A stretch of DNA of 64,000 bases, from the NCBI RefSeq assembly GCF_023822025.1, contig NZ_CP082909.1, forward strand, positions 3,462,001 to 3,526,000. Reading direction: 5' to 3'. Position 1 is the stretch's first letter; each line of letters begins with the position of its first letter. The notes beneath the pieces are model-generated. The model saw only the letters and a list, made by a program, of their open reading frames with translations, had not been told where the DNA came from and ran no database searches. The stretch comes from Endozoicomonas sp. 4G (GTDB lineage Bacteria > Pseudomonadota > Gammaproteobacteria > Pseudomonadales > Endozoicomonadaceae). This document shows positions 51,628-60,821 of this stretch, one piece after another. Both the position numbers and the translations under genes were made by a program.

Positions 51628-52190
51628 ACATGAGCCGTATCAGAAGACACCATGATGAAAACGGGAGCGCCCTGCTCTACACCATGATATTTTTTACCCT
51701 CATGGTGATAGCAACCCTGACGGCGGTTCAATTCTCAAGCCTTGAGCAAAGAATGTCAGCCAGCTACCGGACTCATCAGACCGCTTTTATCGCTGCCGAA
51801 ACCGCACTGCTGGAAGCCGAACGCTGTATCAAAAACCAGAGCAGTTGCAACAATATCAACACGTTCGCCAGCGATTGCAGTAATGGCCTGTGCTTCAGTG
51901 GCTCTGACCGTAACAGTATTATCAGCTGTCGGGCCGGGAATGCCAGCCCCTGGGAAAATGCCGCCCTCTGGGCCGATGCCAGTAAAACCATTGTTGCCAC
52001 CAGTGTGCCTTCAGGCACCTCAGCCCGCTATATAGTGGAATTCCTCTGCTACATTCCAAGAGTCTTGTTTGGAGTCACCCCCAACCCTGCCAACCCTTCC
52101 GACTGGTCAAAGCTTTACCGTGTAACCGTGCTTTCTGCGGTCGATAACCCCAATAGTCAGGTTATGTTGCAGTCCACCTACAAACGGTGA
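51624..52190 (+). CDS. pilX: type IV minor pilin PilX, operon 1
   Basis: 188 residues. The N-terminal segment NGSALLYTMIFFTLMVIATLTAVQ is the PilX type, without Glu at +5. The rest contains paired Cys (RCIKNQSSC, FASDCSNGLCF) that may form disulfides in the periplasmic domain. The ATG overlaps the pilW stop; a second ATG two codons later is also possible. PilX promotes pilus assembly and display of PilY1. Confidence 0.9.
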   Translation: MNMSRIRRHHDENGSALLYTMIFFTLMVIATLTAVQFSSLEQRMSASYRTHQTAFIAAETALLEAERCIKNQSSCNNINTFASDCSNGLCFSGSDRNSIISCRAGNASPWENAALWADASKTIVATSVPSGTSARYIVEFLCYIPRVLFGVTPNPANPSDWSKLYRVTVLSAVDNPNSQVMLQSTYKR

Positions 52191-55100
52191 ACCAGAAGAA
52201 AAAGGATTTCACAGTGCTCGTGTTAATGCTCGTGATAAAAGGGATCAGTCCGTCTGCGCTTTTTGCAGCCAGCAAACAGTCTTCACCTCTGCTTTGGCTG
52301 AAAAGCGGTTTATTCTCACTCTTGCTCCAGCCTCTTTTCCTGCAGCAGGCCATCGCAGCCGCCTCGGACTATGCTGCAACGCCCAACCAGGGCAGCACCT
52401 TTTCACCGCCTCTGGTTATGCTGGCGATGCCAGTGGATCAACAGCTCTTTCAAAGAGCTTATTCAGACTACACCGATCTCGATGACGATGGCCTGATCGA
52501 TTCAACTTACAAGGACGACTTTGATTACATCGGTTACTTTGACAGTAACTGGTGCTACGCATACAGCAGCTCGGACAAGATGTACCAACCCGTATTGCCA
52601 GCTACGGGTAGCAATCAACATTTCTGCCAGGACGCCTCAGCCCCATGGAGTGGTAACTTTATGAACTGGGTGTCCATGTCCAGAATGGAAATACTGAGAG
52701 TCATTCTCTACGGTGGACATCGGTCAACTGACTCTGCCACACAGACAGTACTTAGAAGGTCTTCCCTCTCTACAAACCTCAGTGGTGCTTTTGCCAAAGT
52801 TTATTCCGGTGCAGACATTGATAAATACACTCCGTATTCATCGCCGACTTCTTTTTGCAGTCTCTGGGCTGGAGCACCGTCACTGAGAATCGCAGCGGGT
52901 CAGTTTCCTCGCTGGGCCACTACAGAAATCAACCAATGTCAGTGGGGAAATGCATTCAGTCCTGCCAGAAGTGCTGAACTGGCTACTCACACGGTCGAGA
53001 TAGAAGCTTGTGTCCCGAGCAAAGATGGCAATAATACCGAGCGTTGCAAACAGTACTCCAGCGGTGTTCCCAAGCCCGTTGGCCTGCTCCAAGGCTATGG
53101 CGAAGAAAATCAGATTCAATTTGGTCTTATTACCGGAAGTTATGGCCGCAACAGCTCAGGTGGTCTGTTGCGGCGCAATATCAGACAATTTGCAGGTAAT
53201 ACCGATCCAAATGAGGATGAGATCAATCTATCCAATGGCACCTTTAATACCAGTGTTCAGGGTATTATTCACAATATCGATGCCATTGGTTTGACCGCAT
53301 GGCGTAACCCGATTTCAGAAATTTATCTTGAGGCCATCAGGTATTTCTCGGGAAGCAACGCAGGTTCTTCTGACTTCAGCACCTCAGACGCCGGACGGGG
53401 CATGACCAACGAAGCCTGGGTGACACCCATGACTCAGGCCAATGACTGCGCCAGCTGTGCCATCATTCTTATATCCAGTGGCACCAATGTGTATGACCTG
53501 GATGATTTAGACAATAGCATCTCTGATGTCACAGGCATGAGCAATATCAATGATCTGATTAACATAACCGACGATCTCGGTGACATTGAATACAATGGCA
53601 ACCTCTCAGGTAATTATTATTACGGTGGCAGTAACAACCTTTGCACAGCAAAGTCCCTGTCTAATCTTTCAGATGCCGTCGGTATCTGCCCTGAAGCTCC
53701 GAACAAAGAAGGGGGTTACGCAGTTTCGGGTCTGGCTTATCACGCTCAAACAACGGACCTGAGAACCGATCTTGATGGTATCCAGAATATTAAGACCTAT
53801 ACCATTCAACTGGCTGACAGCCTTCCCTCCCTTAGCGCCAGTGTCAACAACAGGACCGTCAGCTTCCAACCGATCAGTTCCAGCGGCTCTTTCCGTGACC
53901 TTGTGGTTGATGAGCAGACGGCAGACGGCAAAAAAGGAAAATACACGTTTATCTGGGAAGATTGCCAGGAAGGCTGTGACAATGATTATGACGCCAGTTC
54001 CAGTATTGAATATTGCCTTGACAGTGCCTGTACACCCGCCATCACCGGCACTCAGATCAAGGTCACGTCCCGTTTCGAAGGGAAGTTTTCTAACGGAGGT
54101 TACACTTTTTCCCACAGTATTTTTGGTACCAATAATGATGGTATAGCGTCACCCTACGCCTTTGGCCCCGGTGGTGGAGCAGCCCAGGGTCCCGGAACGC
54201 CAGAGCCTCACACCTATGTGGCGACTGGCACGGCGTCGGGTATTTTGCCCAAGCCACTGAGGCTGGCAGCAAAATATGGAGGCTTCAACGACCTGGATAA
54301 TGACGGTACACCCAATCATGATGCCAATGGTGATGGAGTGCCTGACAATGATTCCAGAGAGTGGGATATCAGAAATAACGCAACAGGTGAACTGGGCGCC
54401 GACAATATTCCCGACAATTTTTTTCTGGCGAGCAATCCATCTTTGTTACGAACCCAGCTGGAGCTGGTTTTTAAGGACATCGCCAGCCGTATATCTTCCG
54501 GTGCCAGTGCTGCGCTGGTTTCTAACAGTGCCAGCGGTGCAGGCTCGGCTATTCAGGGGCTATTCCGCCCCAAAATAACGGTCAATAACCTTGAAATCAG
54601 TTGGGTTGGACTGCTGCACAGTTTATTTGTTGATACCAGAGGTCACTTCCGGGAAGACTCCAATGGTAACCGGACGCTGGATGACTATTCGACTGACCGG
54701 GTTGTGACCTTGTCTTTTGACCCCATCAGAAATTCTACTGTTATTCAACGTTATACCTCTTCTGATAACGGTGTAACACTGACGCCTGATGGCGGTACCG
54801 CGGATTTGACTTCACTGAAACCTGTCTGGGATGCTCGTGAACGTTTGACGGAAATCAACAATATTACCAATCAAAGAAACTATACGGCGCTGACCAACAC
54901 TGGCCGTCATATCCTGACCTGGCTGGATGCCAATAATAATGGCCGTGTCGATGCCGGTGAGGAACAGCCTTTTGTCTCTGCCACCTTCACAGGCAGCAAC
55001 GGTGACTATTTGGGTGTGAACGCATCGGAATCGGATAAGCTGGTTAAATTCATTCGTGGCGAAGACCAAACAGGTTATCGCTCCCGCTCTGTGGATATCG

Positions 55101-56836
55101 ACAATGATGGCGACCTGGAAGTATGGCGCCTGGGCGACATCATTCAGTCCAATCCCGTCGCCGTGTCGAAACCGGAAGGGTATTACTCTGACAGCAAACC
55201 TTTTAACAGCAACGACTCAACCTTTATCGACTTTCAGAAACACTACGAAAACCGTCGTCAGGTCGTGTATCTGGGTGCCAACGATGGCATGATCCATGCT
55301 TTCAATGCCGGTTTCTGGGACAAAGACAATCAGCGCTTTGACCTGAATCATGATCCCTCAGAAACTCAGCACCCCCTGGGAGGAGAACTCTGGGCATACA
55401 CACCGATGAATTTATTGCCCCATCTTCGCTGGCTGTCAGAACCGGATTATCCCCATGTTTATTACATGGATGGCGAACCTTTGATTTTTGATGCCAATAT
55501 TTTCACCCCGGATGTTGATCACCCCAAAGGTTGGGGAACCGTACTGCTCATGGGAATGCGGCTGGGCGGTGGGCCGATTGACGCTTCAGTCAATGGTGTG
55601 ACCCGGACCATGCGTTCTGCCTACGTCATGCTGGATATTACTAATCCGGAAAAGCCTCCCAAACTGATGGCAGAAATTACTCATCCGGAGCTGGGCTTTA
55701 CCACAGGCCGACCCGTGGTGATACAACGGCGAAAACCCAATGCTTCCGGAGACTATAATTTCCCCACCGAAAACAACTGGTATCTGGCCTTTGGCTCAGG
55801 TCCGACGGGCACAGGGCCCAGCGGTATACGACAAGCTCTGGGTGATGCTACCAGCGACCAGAATATGAAAGTGTTTGTCTATGACCTGAAGAACAAAAAC
55901 TTTCTCAGCGCTTTTAACCCGATGGACAGTGGTATCGCACAGGCTTATGCCGGCAACATGGCCACCGTGGACTGGGATCAGGATTACTATGACGATGCGA
56001 TCTACTTTGGCAGTGTAGAAACCGCAGGCAATCTCAGTGGCGAACTGCTAAGGATCAACCTGGCAGACCCACTGGCTGCTAATTGGACACTGGGTACCTT
56101 AACCCGCCCACAGCGCCCTGTTACCGCCCGCCCTACGGCAGTGACCAACAGCGATAATGAGCGCTGGGTGTTTGTCGGTACGGGTCGTGAGTTGACCCGG
56201 ACAGACAGTCAGGATACTCAGCAGGAATTCTTTTTTGGCGTAAAAGAGCCCAGGATCGGTGATGTGTTCTCTTATGGCTCAGTGCCTTTTGCCAGCCTGA
56301 TTGATACCACGGATATTCAAGTGGAAGCCGATGGTGACCTGAAATCCGGCTTTACCGTATCACCGGGTACGACAGTGAGTAACTTTGAGTCCCTGCGCAA
56401 CACCCTGACCACCGAAGCCGGTTGGAAAAACCGACTGATCCATGACGGCAAAGATCCCAGCGGTAAAAGTGTTAGCTCGCCGGCCAATGCTTTTGCCCTG
56501 CTGCTGTTCACCGAATACCAACCACCTGCTGATCAGTGTCTGGTGGATGGCACCAGCTTTCTGAATGCTTTGCACTATCAAACCGGCACGGCAATACCCG
56601 CCAGTATCCAGCAAGTGCTGACTCCGGGTGGTTTCACTGACGATACGGTATCGGAAAAGAAAATCAGCCTGGGGGCAGGTCTGGCACCGGCTCCGGTAGT
56701 CCACCAGGGTATTGATGGCAAAACCAGCATTATTATTCAGGGCGGTGCCGGTAATATTTCCAGCACCAATCTGGAATACACACTGACAGATGATGGCCGA
56801 CAATCCTGGCGACAGATATTTAATATCCCCAAGTAG
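52187..56836 (+). CDS. pilY1: type IV pilus tip adhesin PilY1, operon 1 (full length)
   Basis: 1549 residues from a GTG that overlaps the pilX stop (GTGA). The N-terminal part (to about residue 750) carries an atypical adhesin region with an early Ca-type motif DYTDLDDDGLIDSTYKD and a second DLDNDGTPNHDANGDG. The C-terminal half is the conserved PilY1 beta-propeller (DIIQSNPVAVSKPEG, VYLGANDGMIHAFNAGFWD) with the Ca site DWDQDYYDDAIYFGS. PilY1 sits at the pilus tip, supports extension and mediates adhesion and surface sensing. The signal region is long and hydrophobic twice (about 8-28 and 36-60), so cleavage is uncertain. Confidence 0.93.
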   Translation: MNQKKKDFTVLVLMLVIKGISPSALFAASKQSSPLLWLKSGLFSLLLQPLFLQQAIAAASDYAATPNQGSTFSPPLVMLAMPVDQQLFQRAYSDYTDLDDDGLIDSTYKDDFDYIGYFDSNWCYAYSSSDKMYQPVLPATGSNQHFCQDASAPWSGNFMNWVSMSRMEILRVILYGGHRSTDSATQTVLRRSSLSTNLSGAFAKVYSGADIDKYTPYSSPTSFCSLWAGAPSLRIAAGQFPRWATTEINQCQWGNAFSPARSAELATHTVEIEACVPSKDGNNTERCKQYSSGVPKPVGLLQGYGEENQIQFGLITGSYGRNSSGGLLRRNIRQFAGNTDPNEDEINLSNGTFNTSVQGIIHNIDAIGLTAWRNPISEIYLEAIRYFSGSNAGSSDFSTSDAGRGMTNEAWVTPMTQANDCASCAIILISSGTNVYDLDDLDNSISDVTGMSNINDLINITDDLGDIEYNGNLSGNYYYGGSNNLCTAKSLSNLSDAVGICPEAPNKEGGYAVSGLAYHAQTTDLRTDLDGIQNIKTYTIQLADSLPSLSASVNNRTVSFQPISSSGSFRDLVVDEQTADGKKGKYTFIWEDCQEGCDNDYDASSSIEYCLDSACTPAITGTQIKVTSRFEGKFSNGGYTFSHSIFGTNNDGIASPYAFGPGGGAAQGPGTPEPHTYVATGTASGILPKPLRLAAKYGGFNDLDNDGTPNHDANGDGVPDNDSREWDIRNNATGELGADNIPDNFFLASNPSLLRTQLELVFKDIASRISSGASAALVSNSASGAGSAIQGLFRPKITVNNLEISWVGLLHSLFVDTRGHFREDSNGNRTLDDYSTDRVVTLSFDPIRNSTVIQRYTSSDNGVTLTPDGGTADLTSLKPVWDARERLTEINNITNQRNYTALTNTGRHILTWLDANNNGRVDAGEEQPFVSATFTGSNGDYLGVNASESDKLVKFIRGEDQTGYRSRSVDIDNDGDLEVWRLGDIIQSNPVAVSKPEGYYSDSKPFNSNDSTFIDFQKHYENRRQVVYLGANDGMIHAFNAGFWDKDNQRFDLNHDPSETQHPLGGELWAYTPMNLLPHLRWLSEPDYPHVYYMDGEPLIFDANIFTPDVDHPKGWGTVLLMGMRLGGGPIDASVNGVTRTMRSAYVMLDITNPEKPPKLMAEITHPELGFTTGRPVVIQRRKPNASGDYNFPTENNWYLAFGSGPTGTGPSGIRQALGDATSDQNMKVFVYDLKNKNFLSAFNPMDSGIAQAYAGNMATVDWDQDYYDDAIYFGSVETAGNLSGELLRINLADPLAANWTLGTLTRPQRPVTARPTAVTNSDNERWVFVGTGRELTRTDSQDTQQEFFFGVKEPRIGDVFSYGSVPFASLIDTTDIQVEADGDLKSGFTVSPGTTVSNFESLRNTLTTEAGWKNRLIHDGKDPSGKSVSSPANAFALLLFTEYQPPADQCLVDGTSFLNALHYQTGTAIPASIQQVLTPGGFTDDTVSEKKISLGAGLAPAPVVHQGIDGKTSIIIQGGAGNISSTNLEYTLTDDGRQSWRQIFNIPK

Positions 56837-56852
56837 GAAGGCTATCGTTTTG

Positions 56853-56892
56853 GGCTTTAAGGCTTTAAGGCTTTAAGGCTTTAAGGCTTTAA
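56853..56892. repeat. 8-bp tandem repeat, five copies, before pilE
   Basis: GGCTTTAA is repeated five times perfectly between pilY1 (stop 56836) and pilE (start 56920). It fills almost half of the 83-bp gap. Changes in copy number would alter the mRNA spacer without touching coding sequence; the pilE SD AAGGAG lies after it. Confidence 0.95.
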
Positions 56893-56919
56893 TGCGTAAT
56901 AATTTTAAGGAGCTGAGTT

Positions 56920-57342
56920 ATGGATAACGAGCCAGTGTCTACTAAAGGCAATGGATTCACCCTGATCGAGCTGATGATCGTCGTTGCTATCATCGGCATT
57001 ATTGTCGCTGTTGCGATTCCATCCTATCAGCAATATGTTTTTGAAAGTCGCAGGACGGATGCCCATGTCGCCCTGACAACAGCAGCTGCAGAACAGGAAA
57101 AGTTCTACACCTACGACAATGCTTACACCACTGATATCAACAATCTTGGTGGCGCTACTTCTCCGGATGGGCATTACACCATCGCCGTAACGGCCACCAA
57201 CACCACTTATACCCTGACAGCCACAGCGACCAGCAGCAGCAACCAATTTGAAGATACTGACTGTCGAACCATCACCTTAAATCAACTTGGGGTCAAAGCT
57301 GGTTTTAACAGTGCCGGAACAGCGTCTACAGAATGTTGGTAA
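56920..57342 (+). CDS. pilE: type IV minor pilin PilE, operon 1
   Basis: 140 residues. Prepilin site NG-FTLIELMIVVAIIGIIVAVAIPSYQQY, then RRTDAHVALTTAAAEQEKFY, the PilE-type start with the SRR-like motif. A C-terminal Cys pair (DC and ECW) forms the usual pilin D-loop. A strong SD AAGGAG lies before the ATG. It is the last gene of operon 1 and ends 12 bp from the convergent pilE of operon 2. Confidence 0.93.
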   Translation: MDNEPVSTKGNGFTLIELMIVVAIIGIIVAVAIPSYQQYVFESRRTDAHVALTTAAAEQEKFYTYDNAYTTDINNLGGATSPDGHYTIAVTATNTTYTLTATATSSSNQFEDTDCRTITLNQLGVKAGFNSAGTASTECW

Positions 57343-57353
57343 GCAGGACAGAA

Positions 57354-57758
57354 CTATTGCCAGGCGCTGAGGGGCGTCCGTGTACCACGACTATTGATGG
57401 TCAGGGTGCCGTCCGGGGCCTGAACGCCCCGGGGGGTTGCAGTCAATAATACACACTGGGAGATAGTCATAGCGGGACAGGCTGCCGCCCTGATCAGATA
57501 ATAGCCATTCTCAGAAACCACTTCACCGACACCATTCACTGTATAGCCCAGCTTTGAGAGATCATTGGTATAACCCAGTTGCTCGGTAAAATATCGCTCC
57601 TGCTGCTGCATGATCGTTAACAGGGACGATATGCCTTCGCTACGTCGGGATTGCAACACATGTTCGTTATACGACGGGACAACGATTGCGGCGAGAATAC
57701 CGATGATGGCCACCACAATAATAATTTCAAGCAATGTAAATCCCTTTACCTTTGTCAC
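57354..57758 (-). CDS. type IV minor pilin PilE, operon 2
   Basis: 134 residues from a GTG at 57758 that overlaps the pilY1 stop (GTGA) and has GGAGGG seven bases upstream; the open frame extends to 57827 but without pilin leader features. The leader is MTKVKG, then FTLLEIIIVVAIIGILAAIVVPSYNEHVLQSRRSEG. There are Cys at AACPAMTISQC. It is a paralogue of the pilE in operon 1; the two share the SRR and QERYF-like region. Confidence 0.9.
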   Translation of the reverse strand: MTKVKGFTLLEIIIVVAIIGILAAIVVPSYNEHVLQSRRSEGISSLLTIMQQQERYFTEQLGYTNDLSKLGYTVNGVGEVVSENGYYLIRAAACPAMTISQCVLLTATPRGVQAPDGTLTINSRGTRTPLSAWQ

Positions 57759-60208
57759 TGGTTTTCCCTCCAGAAGTTTTTGTGAAAAGGTATTGAGCCC
57801 GCTTCCCTGAGAATATCCTGAAAACATTCCCCTCCCACACAGATATCTGCCCCCTGGCTGCTACGGTTAAGAATGACCGGGGCCGGAGTCAAAATACTGT
57901 AACGAAGCTGTCTCTTGCGATCGCCTTTAACCACCTGACTGTTGTTATCAAGATCAACCACTGCACTGGCATTATCAATGTTCAACACGTAGAGGAAGCT
58001 GCTACCGCCGCCAGCCGGCGCATAGGTTGTGAAAGTCAGCACATTGTTGAACACGGTGGGCCTGCCCAGCAGCTTTTCTCCAGATACCTCAAAACGGATA
58101 TACCAACCCTTCAGGCTGCCCAGAGCACTGATGGCGTTCGCTCGCTGGGCATTATTCCCCTGCTGTACGAGATTGTCAGTGGCATCGTAGAGTGCTGACT
58201 CATCAATGACGGAACCGTTGTTGTAGTCATAACTGGCGGGAGCGTTGTAGATATTGGGATCCCTGATGACATAGAGCCGATCATCCACCTTGGTATCCAG
58301 AGGCTGTGCCCTGAAACCACTGCCTACGACAATGTTGAGATGATCAACCGATCTGGACAGTGAAACATCCGGCCTTTCATAAAACCGTCGGGCGTCGGCA
58401 CTGGAACTGCCAGAGAAGTTGGCAATTCGCCCTCCCGTGGCAAAGTTCCAGGCTCCGCTGTTATTCTGGTTAACATCGAATCGCCAGACCTGACCACCAA
58501 TATCCACCGCAAAAAAGTAATCCGTCAGTCCATTGTTATCAATGTCGATTACCGCCAGGTCAGCAGGAATACTGTAATCCATATCCGACAGATTCAGATT
58601 AGTGCCACTGTTACCGGCAGACCAGAGCTTCCGGCCTGTTTCAGCATCCACCATATAGATGGCCCGGCCAATGTTATTATTGCCGATCGTCGTCTGCTCA
58701 TCGGCATCCTGATCGTAGCCAGCACCAAATAACAGCACTTGCCGGTCAGCACCATTAAAACGAACCTTTGCCAGGGTCGGGGCTGACCAGGTCTGGCCCA
58801 GTTCAGGAAAATCGGGATTCAGTGTCGTACTGTCTGCCTGACTGTCCCTATCCATGTCGCCTCGAATCACCCACTTCAATACCGGTTCGTTTCTGTGGGT
58901 AACATCCAAAGCGTAGATATTATTGCCACCGCGTCTCATGGTGAGATAAAGGTAAACATGCTCTCCAGGATCTTTAAGAAGACTGTTATTGCCCTGGAGA
59001 ACATCACCATCACCGTTGGCATCGTTCATCCATACTGTCATCGGGCCATCCATACCATAGGGCTTGGCTGGCTTACTGACAGTGGGAGGCGGTATTTGAG
59101 GGGTGCTCCTGAGCCTGCAGCTCTGGTCGAAGGTGAGATCACCAAACTGATAGTCGTATTCACAAAACTCAGGGCGCAAACAGGTGGGGAAGAACGGGAT
59201 TGAAGTCCAATCGTAGTCACAGTCGGCGTCCGATGTTGGCGTGTTGTCAAGACGACAACTCTGTGAAAAATGAAGGTCAAACAATTGATACTGAAAACTG
59301 CACCAGTGCTCGGGGATGCATTTACCGGGTATTTGATAGTCCCAAACACAACCCTCATCAGAGGATGGGCCGGTATAGTGGTCTCCCCCTCCGACCAGGT
59401 TATCTTTATAGAGTTTAAGATTAACGAGCAGTTCTTTAGGAATAAATGAGAACTCCGTGCTGCCATTATCGGTATTCACACCGTGTAAAAAACCGTCGTT
59501 AGTGGTGAAATAGACGGTTCGATCCACCACCGACCCGGCACTGTTCTTGTAATAGGTGATCACTTTTGGCTGGGTATGAAGAGGGTCACCGATACTGGTT
59601 CGGTTGTCGGTAATGGAAGTATCACGGTCTTCGTCGTCGACATCCACACCTCTGGCCCACTTGAGAACATTGGTACGGTTCGTTCCCGCCGCACTCCCGG
59701 ACAAAGCCAAAAGCCCGGTGGTAATTCCCGAATTATTCTCACTGACACGATTGCCCGAAGCATTGAGGATGAGATTGTTACCATTGATAATATTGGAGAC
59801 TACCAGCCGACTTTGACTCAAATGGGCAGCCATTCCCCCTTCAGTAACAATGTTGCCATCACGAGTATTTCCCCAAAAGCTTCTGGAACTGCTGGTAAAA
59901 AACCCGGTGGATGAATCAATAGCCAGATTACCGTTGGCATCATACACCTTGTTATCCGTACCCAGCCGGTAACGCTTGAGATTGCCTCGCCAGCTGGGGC
60001 CATTAGTCGATCGCAGCAGGATATAATAGAGTTCATCAGAGCTTTGAAGAGCGTTTGCAGCATCACTGACCGATGCGGGTGCCGCAAACCCCAGAGCATT
60101 AGTCTGGTAATTATTGTACGCATTGACTAGAAGATCTGTATCGTCAGACCGGGCCTTTGACAGAAACAATAAGCTGAGAACTAGTGCAGGCAGTAGATGA
60201 TGCTTCAA
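57755..60208 (-). CDS. short PilY1-like protein with an inserted Cys-rich duplication, operon 2
   Basis: 817 residues from a TTG start at 60208 with the strong SD AGGAGGGG upstream. Signal peptide MKHHLLPALVLSLLFLSKA. It lacks the large N-terminal adhesin part of PilY1 and begins soon with the beta-propeller region (DPLHTQPKVITYY, VYFTTNDGFLHGVN, the Ca-like DIDNNGLTDYFFAVD). A unique insertion at residues 287-370 holds two copies of a four-Cys module, each ending SCRL-x-x-TP. The protein probably caps a second set of minor pilins. Short PilY1 homologues may differ in ligand. Confidence 0.88.
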   Translation of the reverse strand: MKHHLLPALVLSLLFLSKARSDDTDLLVNAYNNYQTNALGFAAPASVSDAANALQSSDELYYILLRSTNGPSWRGNLKRYRLGTDNKVYDANGNLAIDSSTGFFTSSSRSFWGNTRDGNIVTEGGMAAHLSQSRLVVSNIINGNNLILNASGNRVSENNSGITTGLLALSGSAAGTNRTNVLKWARGVDVDDEDRDTSITDNRTSIGDPLHTQPKVITYYKNSAGSVVDRTVYFTTNDGFLHGVNTDNGSTEFSFIPKELLVNLKLYKDNLVGGGDHYTGPSSDEGCVWDYQIPGKCIPEHWCSFQYQLFDLHFSQSCRLDNTPTSDADCDYDWTSIPFFPTCLRPEFCEYDYQFGDLTFDQSCRLRSTPQIPPPTVSKPAKPYGMDGPMTVWMNDANGDGDVLQGNNSLLKDPGEHVYLYLTMRRGGNNIYALDVTHRNEPVLKWVIRGDMDRDSQADSTTLNPDFPELGQTWSAPTLAKVRFNGADRQVLLFGAGYDQDADEQTTIGNNNIGRAIYMVDAETGRKLWSAGNSGTNLNLSDMDYSIPADLAVIDIDNNGLTDYFFAVDIGGQVWRFDVNQNNSGAWNFATGGRIANFSGSSSADARRFYERPDVSLSRSVDHLNIVVGSGFRAQPLDTKVDDRLYVIRDPNIYNAPASYDYNNGSVIDESALYDATDNLVQQGNNAQRANAISALGSLKGWYIRFEVSGEKLLGRPTVFNNVLTFTTYAPAGGGSSFLYVLNIDNASAVVDLDNNSQVVKGDRKRQLRYSILTPAPVILNRSSQGADICVGGECFQDILREAGSIPFHKNFWRENQ
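59099..59350 (-). repeat. duplicated four-Cys module within the short PilY1
   Basis: Residues 287-324 and 330-370 of the encoded protein are tandem copies. Cys are at 287, 297, 303, 318 and at 330, 343, 349, 364; the last three in each copy have the same x5 and x14 spacing. Shared words are FxxQLFDLHFSQSCRL versus YDYQFGDLTFDQSCRL. It lies between two propeller strands, just before a Pro-rich linker. Confidence 0.85.
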
Positions 60209-60229
60209 GAGTGAACCCCTCCTTTACTT

Positions 60230-60307
60230 ACTCTCCTTACGTACTCTCCTTACGTACTCTCCTTACGTACTCTCCTTACGTACTCTCCTTACGTACTCTC
60301 CTTACGT
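60230..60307. repeat. 13-bp tandem repeat, six copies, before the short pilY1
   Basis: ACTCTCCTTACGT is repeated six times perfectly, flanked by a partial copy on both sides. It occupies most of the gap between the pilX stop (60342) and the pilY1 start (60208), just upstream of the strong SD on the minus strand. Unit length is not a multiple of three and the array is outside the coding frame. Confidence 0.95.
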
Positions 60308-60341
60308 ACTCTCTTTCTGCATCGGCAGCACATCTTTCAGA

Positions 60342-60821
60342 TTAATTCGAAAGCGTGGTCACGTAGGTAAAACCCATAGTCTGGCTGGAACGTGCACCGG
60401 CCTGACCGAGAGTAGCGACGCTGTCAATTTCGAACATCAAACCAATGTATTTACTCAGACTGTAACCCGGTGGCGGTGGTATCTCACCCATATAACGAAG
60501 CGTGGCGGTCTGACAGAATTGCGCCAGATTAGAACAACCTGCCGGGTTCTGTATGATGGCCAGATTGACATTAGCGGCCTTGGCATTCATTAACACACCG
60601 GGGTTGTTAATAAGGTATTGATATTGCCCATCCAACTCACTGTAAGCTACCTGATAAGCCTGCAATCCCCTTTGTTCATTGTTGACCGCCATTTCCCCAA
60701 AAATAGCCATCTCCATAACAAACAACCCCGAGAATAACATCACCAGCATAATGATCATGGTCATCAGCATGATGGCACCCTGCTGTCTAGAATTCTCGGT
60801 CAGGCTCCTAGAAACCGGCAT
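60342..60821 (-). CDS. type IV minor pilin PilX, operon 2
   Basis: 159 residues from the ATG at 60821; the frame is open to 60869, but the inner start leaves the usual short leader. The hydrophobic segment RQQG-AIMLMTMIIMLVMLFSGLFVME is of PilX type, without Glu at +5. There is a Cys pair (GCSNLAQFC). It overlaps the pilW 3' end by 14 bp; no good SD is seen, so translational coupling is likely. The start is uncertain between 60821 and 60869. Confidence 0.85.
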   Translation of the reverse strand: MPVSRSLTENSRQQGAIMLMTMIIMLVMLFSGLFVMEMAIFGEMAVNNEQRGLQAYQVAYSELDGQYQYLINNPGVLMNAKAANVNLAIIQNPAGCSNLAQFCQTATLRYMGEIPPPPGYSLSKYIGLMFEIDSVATLGQAGARSSQTMGFTYVTTLSN

